Shown piece after piece: positions 16,335 through 23,683 of a DNA stretch of 31,045 nucleotides (position 1 is the stretch's first letter; the number at the start of each line of letters is the position of its first letter). The notes under the pieces were generated by a model. It was not told the origin of the DNA and searched no databases. It saw only the letters and a program-made list of their open reading frames with translations. The DNA comes from an uncultured Brachyspira sp. (GTDB lineage Bacteria; Spirochaetota; Brachyspiria; Brachyspirales; Brachyspiraceae), in contig NZ_CAKVGN010000034.1 in assembly GCF_934747485.1 (NCBI RefSeq), positions 1-31,045 on the forward strand, given 5' to 3'. A program made the translations under genes and the position numbers.

Positions 16335-17591
16335 ATGATAACAAGCGAAAACGGTTTTTTTGGTAAGTTTGGCGGAAGATTTGTAGATGAGAAACTCGAA
16401 AAGAAATTAATAGAATTGGAAGAAGCTTTTAATTTTTATATAAAAGATAAAGATTTTTTAAATGAATTAGAAGAGCTTAGAAGTGATTTTTTGGGAAGAC
16501 CAACTCCTTTAATGTATGCCAAGAACATATCAGAAAGTATAGGCGGGGCTAAAATATATGTAAAATTAGAAGGTTTTGCTCATACTGGTGCACATAAAAT
16601 TAATAACTCTATAGGTCAGGCATTATTAGCAAAGAGAATGGGAAAGAAAAAAATAATAGCAGAAACAGGAGCAGGTCAGCATGGTATTGCTACAGCGGCT
16701 GCTTGTGCTAAATTAGGATTAGAATGCTCTATATATATGGGTGATATGGACGTACGCAGACAGCAGCCTAATGTAGCATCTATGGAATTATATGGGGCTA
16801 ATGTTGTATCTGTTAAAAGAGGGTCTAGAGGATTAAAGGATGCAGTTGATGAGGCTTTAGAAGAATGGGTAAAAAATTTAGATGATACTCATTATTTGCT
16901 TGGAAGTGCTGTTGGTCCTAGCCCTTATCCAGATATAGTGAGAACTTTTCAATCTATAATAGGAAGAGAATTAGCTAAACAAATAGAAGAAAAGAAGTTA
17001 AAAGTAAAATCTATGATAGCTTGTGTTGGAGGCGGTTCCAATGCCATAGGTTTTTTTGAACCATTTATAGAAAGAACTGATATAGAATTAATAGCTGTTG
17101 AGGCAGGGGGAATAGGCTCGAATATTGGAGAGAATGCTATAAGAATGAATAATCAATATGCTAAGGAGCATGTTGCTCAAGGGTATAAGACTAAGTTTAT
17201 ATTAAAAGAAAATGGTGAGATATCTGACACTATGTCTATATCTGCGGGGCTTGATTATCCGGGGATTGGACCTCAATTAGCTTATTTAGGAGATATTGGG
17301 AGGATTAAATTTTTAAGTGCTACGGATTCTGAAGCAGTTAATGCTGTTAGAGAATTTGCTAAGCATGAGGGAGTTATATTTGCTTTAGAGAGTGCTCATG
17401 CTGGGGCTAAGGCTATAGAGTATGCTAAGAAATGTTCAAAAGATGATGTTATAATAGTTAATATGTCTGGAAGGGGAGATAAAGATATTTTTATAACTTC
17501 GCCTATATTTAGAGCTGAGAGATGGAAAGAGTTTTTGCAAGATGAATTAAACAGATTAGAAAATAATATTGATGTGCATAATTTTAAATAA
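16335..17591 (+). CDS. trpB: Tryptophan synthase beta chain, stand-alone
   Basis: 418 residues; PLP enzyme that condenses indole with serine to tryptophan. PLP lysine is Lys88 in HTGAHK, catalytic Glu110 in AETGAGQHG, phosphate loop GGGSN (232-236), Asp307 in GLDYPG, and Ser378 in NMSGRGDKD at the pyridine nitrogen. Lys168, equivalent to the subunit-contact lysine, is kept. Unusual changes: KLEGFAHTGAHK where the family has KREDL[LN]H[GT]GAHK (Asp to Gly80), GPSPYP for GPHPYP (Ser196), and GPQL for GPQH/GPEH (Leu315). No trpA or other trp gene is in the window. It may work on free indole, or have drifted to another beta-replacement reaction. Confidence 0.9.
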   Translation: MITSENGFFGKFGGRFVDEKLEKKLIELEEAFNFYIKDKDFLNELEELRSDFLGRPTPLMYAKNISESIGGAKIYVKLEGFAHTGAHKINNSIGQALLAKRMGKKKIIAETGAGQHGIATAAACAKLGLECSIYMGDMDVRRQQPNVASMELYGANVVSVKRGSRGLKDAVDEALEEWVKNLDDTHYLLGSAVGPSPYPDIVRTFQSIIGRELAKQIEEKKLKVKSMIACVGGGSNAIGFFEPFIERTDIELIAVEAGGIGSNIGENAIRMNNQYAKEHVAQGYKTKFILKENGEISDTMSISAGLDYPGIGPQLAYLGDIGRIKFLSATDSEAVNAVREFAKHEGVIFALESAHAGAKAIEYAKKCSKDDVIIVNMSGRGDKDIFITSPIFRAERWKEFLQDELNRLENNIDVHNFK

Positions 17592-17678
17592 AAATATTGT
17601 ATAATTAATAAAATGTTTTTTATATATGTTATAAAACTTTATTTAAAAAAATATTTTAAAATAATATAAAGCTAATTT

Positions 17679-17761
17679 TTGACAAAAGATAAATTTTATT
17701 ATAGTATACAAGTTATAATTTTAAATTTATTTTTTAATCTATTTTGTTTTCTAAATAGATT
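17679..17761 (+). promoter_or_regulatory. Promoter region of the second ROK gene
   Basis: TTGACA (17679-17684), 17-bp spacer, TAGTAT (17702-17707). A 9-bp inverted repeat, AATCTATTT (17736-17744) with AAATAGATT (17753-17761), lies in the leader just before the start codon and could be an autoregulatory site or a hairpin. No clear Shine-Dalgarno is present. Confidence 0.45.
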
Positions 17762-17773
17762 TTTGTTATAATT

Positions 17774-18889
17774 ATGGCTTATAAAAAAAGTAATAACATA
17801 GATGTAAAAAAAATTAATAAAAATATAATATACAAATATATTTTAGAAAATAAAAAAGTATCTAAAAATAGTATTTCAGTGTCATTAAATATTAGTATGC
17901 CTACTGTTTGGCAAAATTTAAAGGAATTATTGGATAATAATTTAATAGAAGAAGTTGGAGAGTTTGAATCAAGCGGAGGCAGAAAGGCTAAAGCTATTTC
18001 AATTGTTGAGAATGCTAAATTTGCTGTTGGTGTTGATATAACTAAAAATCACATAAGCATGGTTTTGGTTAATTTAGTTGGAAGTGTTGTAAAAAATATA
18101 AGATTAAAAAAATCATTTAGCTATAGTAATGAATATTTTTTATGGTTTGAAAAATCTATTAAAGATTTTATTTTTGATGTTGACATAAACTCAATATTAG
18201 GTGTCGGCATATCAATACCGGGAATTATAGATAGAACAGGGATTTCTATAAGCTCATCGCATGTATTGAAAATTAAAGAAGTTCCATGTTATGATTTCAG
18301 CAGATATATACCTTTTAATTGCATATTTATAAATGATGCCAATGCTGCTGGATTTGCTGAATCTAAGTATATAGAAAATAATGCTGTTTATTTATCATTA
18401 AGTAATAGTGTGGGCGGGGCTATAATATTTTCTAAGGAACTATATACTGGTGATAATGTGAGGGCTGGAGAGTTTGGGCATACTGCGATTGTTCCAAATG
18501 GAGAGAAATGTTACTGCGGCAAGAGAGGGTGTTTAGATTGCTATTGCAAGGCTAGTTTATTATCCGATTTAAGCAACGGTAAATTAAATGTCTTTTTTGA
18601 TAAGTTAAACAAAGGCGATAAAAAAATTACAGAAGTTTGGGATAGATATTTATATTATCTATCAATAGCGGTTAATAATTTGAGAATGAGTTTTGACTGT
18701 GATGTAGTTATAGGCGGATATGTTGGTGCTTATTTTGCAGACTATCTTAATGATTTTAAAAATAAAGTTGCTAAGTTAAATACTTTTGAAGAAAATGCTA
18801 ATTATGTAAAAGTTTGCAGGCATCATTTTGAGGGAGCTGCTTTGGGGGCTGCTTTAGTGCATATTGACTCATTTATTAAATCTGTTTAA
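17774..18889 (+). CDS. ROK-family repressor 2
   Basis: 371 residues: winged helix-turn-helix (about 15-70, with SKNSISVSLNISMPTVWQNL) plus ROK domain (about 80-365). Zinc motif complete: His236 in GEFGH, Cys246, Cys248, Cys253 in CYCGKRGC. It keeps NDANAAGFAE, so unlike the first ROK protein it has the Asp of active sugar kinases; the fused DNA-binding domain still argues for a regulator. It lies 144 bp upstream of, and in the same direction as, the polyol dehydrogenase gene, whose promoter carries an 18-bp dyad, so that gene is the likely target. Confidence 0.87.
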   Translation: MAYKKSNNIDVKKINKNIIYKYILENKKVSKNSISVSLNISMPTVWQNLKELLDNNLIEEVGEFESSGGRKAKAISIVENAKFAVGVDITKNHISMVLVNLVGSVVKNIRLKKSFSYSNEYFLWFEKSIKDFIFDVDINSILGVGISIPGIIDRTGISISSSHVLKIKEVPCYDFSRYIPFNCIFINDANAAGFAESKYIENNAVYLSLSNSVGGAIIFSKELYTGDNVRAGEFGHTAIVPNGEKCYCGKRGCLDCYCKASLLSDLSNGKLNVFFDKLNKGDKKITEVWDRYLYYLSIAVNNLRMSFDCDVVIGGYVGAYFADYLNDFKNKVAKLNTFEENANYVKVCRHHFEGAALGAALVHIDSFIKSV

Positions 18890-18930
18890 CAAAAACTCTG
18901 CTTTAATAAAAATATTTTTATATCTTTTAC

Positions 18931-18959
18931 TTGACAATGTGATTTTTTATGAGTATACT
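18931..18959 (+). promoter_or_regulatory. Strong promoter of the polyol dehydrogenase gene
   Basis: TTGACA (18931-18936), 17-bp spacer, TATACT (18954-18959): near-consensus sigma70 promoter, the best in the window. The start site would fall at the edge of the inverted repeat 18963-19009. Confidence 0.8.
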
Positions 18960-18962
18960 TAT

Positions 18963-19009
18963 TTTATTAAATACTTTTATAAAATTATTTAATAAAAGTA
19001 TTTAATAAA
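18963..19009. promoter_or_regulatory. Perfect 18-bp inverted repeat, operator candidate
   Basis: TTTATTAAATACTTTTAT (18963-18980) is matched exactly by its reverse complement at 18992-19009, separated by 11 nt. It begins 4 nt after the -10 element and has no T-run behind it, so a repressor site is more likely than a terminator. As RNA it would also form a stable leader hairpin 24 nt before the start codon. The ROK protein encoded upstream is the obvious candidate ligand. Confidence 0.65.
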
Positions 19010-19033
19010 TATTGTATAATAAGGTGTTAAATT

Positions 19034-20080
19034 ATGAATGGTAAGATGAAAGTTGCAATAATGACTGATTTAAAAAAAATAGAATTTATAGAGAGGGAAA
19101 TACCAAAGCCAAAGGGTGATGAAGTATTAGTGAAATTAGAATATTTAGGGGTATGCGGTTCTGATTTGCATTATTATGAACATGGGGCTATTGGCAATTT
19201 TATTGTGGAATATCCATTTGTTTTGGGGCATGAATGCAGCGGAACGGTTGTAGAGATAGGAGATAAAGTTAAGCATTTAAAGGTTGGTGATAGGGTTGCT
19301 TTAGAGCCCGGTAAGACTTGCGGGGAATGCGAGTTTTGCAAAACTGGAAGATATAATTTATGCCCTGATGTAATATTTTTTGCTACACCTCCTGTTGATG
19401 GAGTATTTCAAGAGTATGTTGCTCATCCTGAAAGCTTATCTTTTAAGCTTCCTGATAGTATATCAACAATGGAAGGAGCTTTGATAGAGCCTTTAGCTGT
19501 TGGAATGCATGCGGCGAGACAGGGAGATGCTAAGATAGGGCAAACAGCATTTGTAACTGGAGCAGGATGCATAGGCTTATGCTCTATGTTGGCTTTGAAA
19601 GCTTGCGGAGTATCTAAGGTTTATGTTATAGATGTGATAAAAAAGCGTTTGGATAAGGCATTGGAATTGGGAGCTAGCGGTGTTATCGATGCTTCTAAAG
19701 AAAATGTTATAGAAAGGGTATTAGAGTTAACTGGCGGCAAAGGAAGCGATATTACTATAGAGACAGCCGGAAGCGAAATTACAACAAATCAGGCTATTGA
19801 CTTTGCTAAAAAGGGTTCTACTATAGTTTTAGTTGGATACAGTAAAACAGGAAAAATAAATATGAATGTTGGTATGTCTTTAGATAAAGAATTAACTTTT
19901 AAAACTGTATTTAGATATAGACATATTTTCCCATTATGTATAGATGCTATAGAAAGCGGGGCTATTGATATAAAAAATATAGTTACTAATAGTTATGATT
20001 TTAATGATTTGCAAAAGGCTTTAGATGATAGTGTAGAAGATAAAATGAATATTGTAAAAACTGTTATAAAAATTAAGTAA
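19034..20080 (+). CDS. Zinc-dependent polyol (sorbitol/xylitol) dehydrogenase
   Basis: 348 residues of the medium-chain dehydrogenase family. Catalytic zinc ligands are the Cys in GVCGSDLHYYEHG, the His-Glu pair in GHECSG and the Glu of IEPLAVGMHA. The structural zinc lobe is CGECEFCKTGRYNLC. The Rossmann fold has GAGCIG, and strand two ends in an acidic VIDV, favouring NAD+ over NADP+. FATPPVDGVFQEYVAHP is typical of the sorbitol dehydrogenase branch. It oxidises a polyol such as xylitol or sorbitol to the ketose; xylulose from xylitol would feed XylB. AAGGTG precedes the ATG. Single-gene unit with its own promoter. Confidence 0.9.
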   Translation: MNGKMKVAIMTDLKKIEFIEREIPKPKGDEVLVKLEYLGVCGSDLHYYEHGAIGNFIVEYPFVLGHECSGTVVEIGDKVKHLKVGDRVALEPGKTCGECEFCKTGRYNLCPDVIFFATPPVDGVFQEYVAHPESLSFKLPDSISTMEGALIEPLAVGMHAARQGDAKIGQTAFVTGAGCIGLCSMLALKACGVSKVYVIDVIKKRLDKALELGASGVIDASKENVIERVLELTGGKGSDITIETAGSEITTNQAIDFAKKGSTIVLVGYSKTGKINMNVGMSLDKELTFKTVFRYRHIFPLCIDAIESGAIDIKNIVTNSYDFNDLQKALDDSVEDKMNIVKTVIKIK

Positions 20081-20151
20081 GTATTTAGTAATAGTGTTTT
20101 TGTGAAATTATTAATAGTATCTAAAATATATTGTAATAAAGATAGATTATT

Positions 20152-20306
20152 TTACACAGTATATAGATATATTAGATTTAATTTTTTAAAGTGTAATAGA
20201 AATGCATTATGATTTAAATCAGAATATATTTGTTTATGATGCCAAAAAATTATTACATTTTATAGATTATAAAGAATACATACTTTTTAAAGTAAATACT
20301 GTGTAA
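20152..20306. repeat. Decayed 155-bp inverted-repeat structure
   Basis: TTACACAGTAT (20152-20162) is matched by its exact reverse complement ATACTGTGTAA (20296-20306). Further in, AAAGTGTAATA and TTATTACATTTT are also roughly complementary, so the unit could be a degraded MITE-like element or a large structured 3' tail of the dehydrogenase transcript. No reading frame is present. Confidence 0.35.
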
Positions 20307-20324
20307 TATCTATTACTCCTAAAC

Positions 20325-20366
20325 AATAATGATATGATTGTATAAATTTATAATCATATCATTATT
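20325..20366. terminator. Convergent terminator hairpin
   Basis: AATAATGATATGATT (20325-20339) pairs perfectly with 20352-20366, and three further pairs (one of them G-U) leave a 6-nt loop. It lies between convergent genes ending at 20080 and 20375. The flanks are AT-rich without a long T-run, so it may act in both directions with moderate strength. Confidence 0.65.
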
Positions 20367-20374
20367 ATTCTTTA

Positions 20375-21190
20375 TTAGATTATTTCTCCGTCTATGGATA
20401 TAGTATATTCTTTTATGATGATGTTTTTATTTGCTTTTTTAAGAGCTTCTTCTACTATCATTTCAACACCTCCGCAGCAAGGTACTTCCATACGAACTAT
20501 TGTGATTGATTTTATGTTTTTTGTTTTAAATATATTAGCAAGCTTTTCAATATATAAATCTATGTCGCTGTCAAGTTTAGGACAAAGCATCATAAGCACT
20601 TTGCCTTTTAAGAATTTTGAATGGAAATTAGCATAAGTAAAAGGAACACAATCTGCACTAATAAGCAAATCTATATTATCAAGATATGGTGCATTTTGGT
20701 TTATGAGTTTTAATTGTATAGGCCAATTTTCTAACTCTGAACTCATATGAATATTATTGTTATTATTCTCACTTTTAAGTTTATTTCTCATATCTCTTTG
20801 CATGCTTCCAGGGCAGCCGCAAGGTTTGTTTTCTTCCATATTAGGTACCTCCAAATTGTTATCTTTTAAATATTTTATAGCCTCATTAAAAAGCTTATCT
20901 TCTCCATGTTCTTTTAAATGTTTAAGATGAGCCTTTATTACATTAGCACCGCCTTTAGCAATATTTACCATTACTTTTTGTTCATTATATTCTTCTGCTT
21001 CTCTCTCTTCTATAGTCATAGCATTTTCTGGGCATTTTTTTATGCAAGCTCCAAGCCCATCGCAAAACAAATCGCTTATAAGTCTTGCCTTTCCGTCTAT
21101 TATCTGTAAAGCCCCCTCAGGACAATCTGGTATGCATTCTCCGCAGCCTGTGCATTTATCTTCATCTATTTTTATTATTCTTCTTTTCAT
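20375..21190 (-). CDS. Ferredoxin-like Fe-S protein with Cys-rich C-terminal domain
   Basis: 271 residues. N-terminal ferredoxin domain: Cys13, 16, 19 and 23 in CTGCGECIPDCP form a full motif. The second motif has only Cys43, Cys49 and Cys53 (CDGLGACIKKCP), with Leu46 where a cysteine is usual. After a charged linker come CGCPGS (Cys123, 125) and a conserved C-terminal region with SADCVPF (Cys180), LCPKLD (Cys202) and VPCCGG (Cys237-238). I recognise this as a family found in anaerobes whose role is unclear. It is probably a cytosolic redox or electron-transfer protein. AGGAG precedes the ATG. It is divergent from a Crp/Fnr gene, which probably controls it. Confidence 0.8.
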   Translation of the reverse strand: MKRRIIKIDEDKCTGCGECIPDCPEGALQIIDGKARLISDLFCDGLGACIKKCPENAMTIEEREAEEYNEQKVMVNIAKGGANVIKAHLKHLKEHGEDKLFNEAIKYLKDNNLEVPNMEENKPCGCPGSMQRDMRNKLKSENNNNNIHMSSELENWPIQLKLINQNAPYLDNIDLLISADCVPFTYANFHSKFLKGKVLMMLCPKLDSDIDLYIEKLANIFKTKNIKSITIVRMEVPCCGGVEMIVEEALKKANKNIIIKEYTISIDGEII

Positions 21191-21250
21191 TTTTGTTTAA
21201 CTCCTATATGTAAAAGTTATTTATATAATATAATTTTTTATGAAAAACTC

Positions 21251-21318
21251 AGTTGCTATGGCAACTAACTAATATTGATTTTTTAATAAAAAATACTATA
21301 TTAGTTACTATATAATTG
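21251..21318. promoter_or_regulatory. Crp/Fnr-type operator sites in the divergent promoter region
   Basis: AGTTGCTATGGCAACT (21251-21266) is a perfect 6-4-6 dyad of the size bound by Crp/Fnr dimers. A weaker version, AGTTACTATATAATTG, starts at 21303, 52 bp on. The first lies upstream of the -35 of the regulator gene and also upstream of the Fe-S gene; the second overlaps the regulator's predicted start. Confidence 0.55.
21275..21302 (+). promoter_or_regulatory. Promoter of the Crp/Fnr gene
   Basis: TTGATT (21275-21280), 16-bp spacer, TATATT (21297-21302); start expected near 21309 inside the second operator-like site, which suggests autoregulation. Confidence 0.5.
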
Positions 21319-21328
21319 AGAGTTTTTT

Positions 21329-21970
21329 ATGGAAGAATATATAGATATAATATTAAAATCAAGTTTATTTAATAACATAGAGAGAGATGATATAGTTTAT
21401 ATACTTAATAGTTTTGGTTATCAGAATAAATCATATAAAAAAGGAAATACAATTATAGACATAGGAGATTATATAGAGCATATTTATTTAATATTAGATG
21501 GTATGGTAGAAGTTTCCAAAGAATATGATGATGCAAGAAAGAATATAGTTAATATACTAAATGCTGGTGATATTTTTGCTGAATCTTTTGCTTTATCTAC
21601 AAAAAAGATTTCTACAATACAAGCATTATCTTTTACCAATACTAAAATATTAAAAATCAATACCAATAATATTTTTAATAATGCAATTTTTTTACAGAAT
21701 CTCATTAAAGTTTTATCAGATAAAAATATATTTCTTTCTATAAAAAATGATATATTAAGTCAAAAAAGTTTAAGAAGCAAAATAATGCTTTATTTAAAAT
21801 ATATGTCTAATATACAGAAATCTAATAATATAATAATACCTTATAATAGAGATAAATTAGCGGAGTTTATTTCTTCAGACAGAAGTGCATTGTCAAGAGA
21901 ATTAAATAGATTATCAAAGGAAAAAATAATAAAACTTGAAGGCAACAAAATAACGATTTTAAAACATTAA
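21329..21970 (+). CDS. Crp/Fnr-family transcriptional regulator
   Basis: 213 residues: cyclic-nucleotide-like beta-barrel (about 10-120, with LILDGMVEVSKE and LNAGDIFAESFAL), dimer helix (about 125-150), and a C-terminal winged helix with recognition helix SSDRSALSRELNRLSKEKII. I see no cysteine in the protein, so it cannot carry an Fnr-type Fe-S cluster; haem, a small ligand or NO chemistry are possible signals. It is divergent from the Fe-S protein gene and ends 4 nt from the convergent Rrf2 gene. Ligand and regulon are unknown. Confidence 0.87.
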   Translation: MEEYIDIILKSSLFNNIERDDIVYILNSFGYQNKSYKKGNTIIDIGDYIEHIYLILDGMVEVSKEYDDARKNIVNILNAGDIFAESFALSTKKISTIQALSFTNTKILKINTNNIFNNAIFLQNLIKVLSDKNIFLSIKNDILSQKSLRSKIMLYLKYMSNIQKSNNIIIPYNRDKLAEFISSDRSALSRELNRLSKEKIIKLEGNKITILKH

Positions 21971-21974
21971 AAAA

Positions 21975-22415
21975 TTATTTATTCATAAAATCTAAATGCT
22001 TTTTTCTTTTTCTTACTTCATCAGCTATTTTTTTTATAGTTATTTTAGATAATGATTTTTCAAAGTCTTCTTTTACGCTATTAAACTCTTCTCCAAGCAC
22101 ATCAAACATAGCACATCCCACAGGGCAAACATGATTAGGATGATGAAAACTAAACAGCCCTCTCTCTTCTTCTGTAAACACTGCTTTATATATTGACAGC
22201 AATGTTATATCTTTTTCATCTTTTATAAGTTTGCTTCCTTTCTTAGTTGTTTCAACTATTCCTGCTTCTTGGAGTTTTAATAGAATTCTTCTTATTAGAG
22301 CAGGGTTAGTTTTTACGCTTTTAGCAATCAGGTGAGAAGTAGTGCCTTCATTTTCAAAAAATGCTATGCATAAAACTATATGTGTGGCAACGGATAATTT
22401 AGTGTTAATCTTCAT
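21975..22415 (-). CDS. Rrf2-family regulator, non-cluster type
   Basis: 146 residues. N-terminal winged helix (about 5-60) with the Rrf2 pattern HLIAKSVKTNPALIRRILLKLQEAGIVETTKKG, followed by a dimer helix. Fe-S Rrf2 proteins such as IscR and NsrR carry three spaced cysteines. This one has HHPNHVCPVGC with only Cys97 and Cys101, resembling the YwnA-like branch with PNxxCPVG. It is therefore more likely a thiol or metabolite sensor than an Fe-S sensor. Its stop faces that of the Crp/Fnr gene with 4 nt between. The target is unknown. Confidence 0.85.
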   Translation of the reverse strand: MKINTKLSVATHIVLCIAFFENEGTTSHLIAKSVKTNPALIRRILLKLQEAGIVETTKKGSKLIKDEKDITLLSIYKAVFTEEERGLFSFHHPNHVCPVGCAMFDVLGEEFNSVKEDFEKSLSKITIKKIADEVRKRKKHLDFMNK

Positions 22416-22447
22416 GGTATTATAATAAATTGAATAAATATAATAGT

Positions 22448-22471
22448 CAATAGTTTTTTATTTCACTATTG
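22448..22471. promoter_or_regulatory. Inverted repeat in the Rrf2/lipoprotein divergent region
   Basis: CAATAGT (22448-22454) and ACTATTG (22465-22471) form a 7-bp dyad with a 10-nt spacer, close to the Rrf2 start and about 100 bp before the lipoprotein gene. It could be the Rrf2 operator; this is inference. Confidence 0.35.
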
Positions 22472-22570
22472 TAACTCTTTTGGTAACAATATTTTGTTTA
22501 ATAGGTATTGATATAATATTGAAAGTATTATATAAGTTTTTCAATATTAATAAACAAAAAAGGAGAAAAA

Positions 22571-23509
22571 ATGAATAAAGTTTTTTTAATTTTGTCATTG
22601 GCAGTATTTGCAGTTTCTTGTTCAAACAATTCTGGAGATGGAACAACTAAAGCCAGCAGCAGTACTTCAGGAGCTGAGTATAAAAAAGAAGCTATGGGCA
22701 TAACAGTAGAAGGATTAGCAGCACCAGAGAGTGTTAAGTTTAGAAATGGTAAATTATATATAGCAAATTTAGGAGACCCTAATGCTCCTAAAGATGGATT
22801 TATCATTGTTGCTAATGAAGATGGTTCTAACCCTACAAAACTTTTTGAAGGTGAGTTAGACAGCCCTAAAGGTTTTTCTTTCTTAACTGATGATATTATT
22901 ATTATACCTGACCAAGTTAATGACAGTTCTATGACTGGTAATTTAGTATTAGCTAATGTAAAAGAAAATAAAATAATTACTAAACTTCCTATAGAAGGCT
23001 CTAAGTTTTTAAATGATACAGTAGTTATAGACCCTACAACAGTAGCATTAACTGATACAGGTGCTTCAACTGTTCATTTTGTAAAAGTTGATAACAATTC
23101 AGCTTTATCTATCACTTCATCAGTAACAGGAGTAGTTGGTGCTAATGGTATATTATTAGACAATGGAGTATTATATATAGCAGGCAGCACATTCGGAGGC
23201 GATGCTAATGGAGGCGATATTTATACTTTAAATATAGACGGTACAGGATTAACTAAATGGACAGATTCAAGATTAGGTGCTGGTGCTTTAGATGGTATAG
23301 CTATTGCTAATGGCAAATTATATGTTTCTGATTGGGGTGAAAATGGTGCTAATAATAATGCTTGCATATATGTATTTGATTTAAATACTAAAGAACAAGT
23401 TGAAAAAATAGAAGGTTCTTTATCTGGTGTGGCTGATATAGATTTAGTTAATAATGTTATATATATACCAGAGCTTTCTACAAGCTTAATTAAAAAAGTA
23501 CAATTATAA
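22571..23509 (+). CDS. Secreted lipoprotein with beta-propeller-like repeats
   Basis: 312 residues. The signal peptide ends in the lipobox AVSC, with lipidated Cys17, and is followed by a Ser/Thr/Gly-rich linker (18-35). The body shows repeated blade-like units of NGKLYIAN, NGVLYIAG and NGKLYVSD type, consistent with an SMP-30/gluconolactonase or NHL-like six-bladed propeller. I see no clear set of catalytic metal ligands, so a binding or scaffold role is as likely as lactonase activity. AAAGGAG is a strong ribosome site. The gene is monocistronic with its own terminator. It is divergent from the Rrf2 gene, which may regulate it. Confidence 0.82.
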   Translation: MNKVFLILSLAVFAVSCSNNSGDGTTKASSSTSGAEYKKEAMGITVEGLAAPESVKFRNGKLYIANLGDPNAPKDGFIIVANEDGSNPTKLFEGELDSPKGFSFLTDDIIIIPDQVNDSSMTGNLVLANVKENKIITKLPIEGSKFLNDTVVIDPTTVALTDTGASTVHFVKVDNNSALSITSSVTGVVGANGILLDNGVLYIAGSTFGGDANGGDIYTLNIDGTGLTKWTDSRLGAGALDGIAIANGKLYVSDWGENGANNNACIYVFDLNTKEQVEKIEGSLSGVADIDLVNNVIYIPELSTSLIKKVQL

Positions 23510-23535
23510 GTTATAGTACACATAAATATATAAAA

Positions 23536-23567
23536 GATGCATCTTTTTAAGGTGCATCCTTTTTTTT
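23536..23567 (+). terminator. Terminator of the lipoprotein gene
   Basis: GATGCATC (23536-23543) pairs with GGTGCATC (23551-23558) through one G-U, and a T-rich run follows. Confidence 0.85.
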
Positions 23568-23622
23568 AAAAATTATTATTTATAATAAAATAAAATTTAA
23601 AAAATTAGTTTAAATTATTTTC

Positions 23623-23650
23623 TTGACAATATATAAAATAGTAATATCAT
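23623..23650 (+). promoter_or_regulatory. Promoter of the Gfo/Idh/MocA gene
   Basis: TTGACA (23623-23628), 16-bp spacer, TATCAT (23645-23650); AGAGG ribosome site before the ATG at 23684. Confidence 0.6.
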
Positions 23651-23683
23651 ATTTCTATAAACATTTTATAAGAGGTTTTTATA

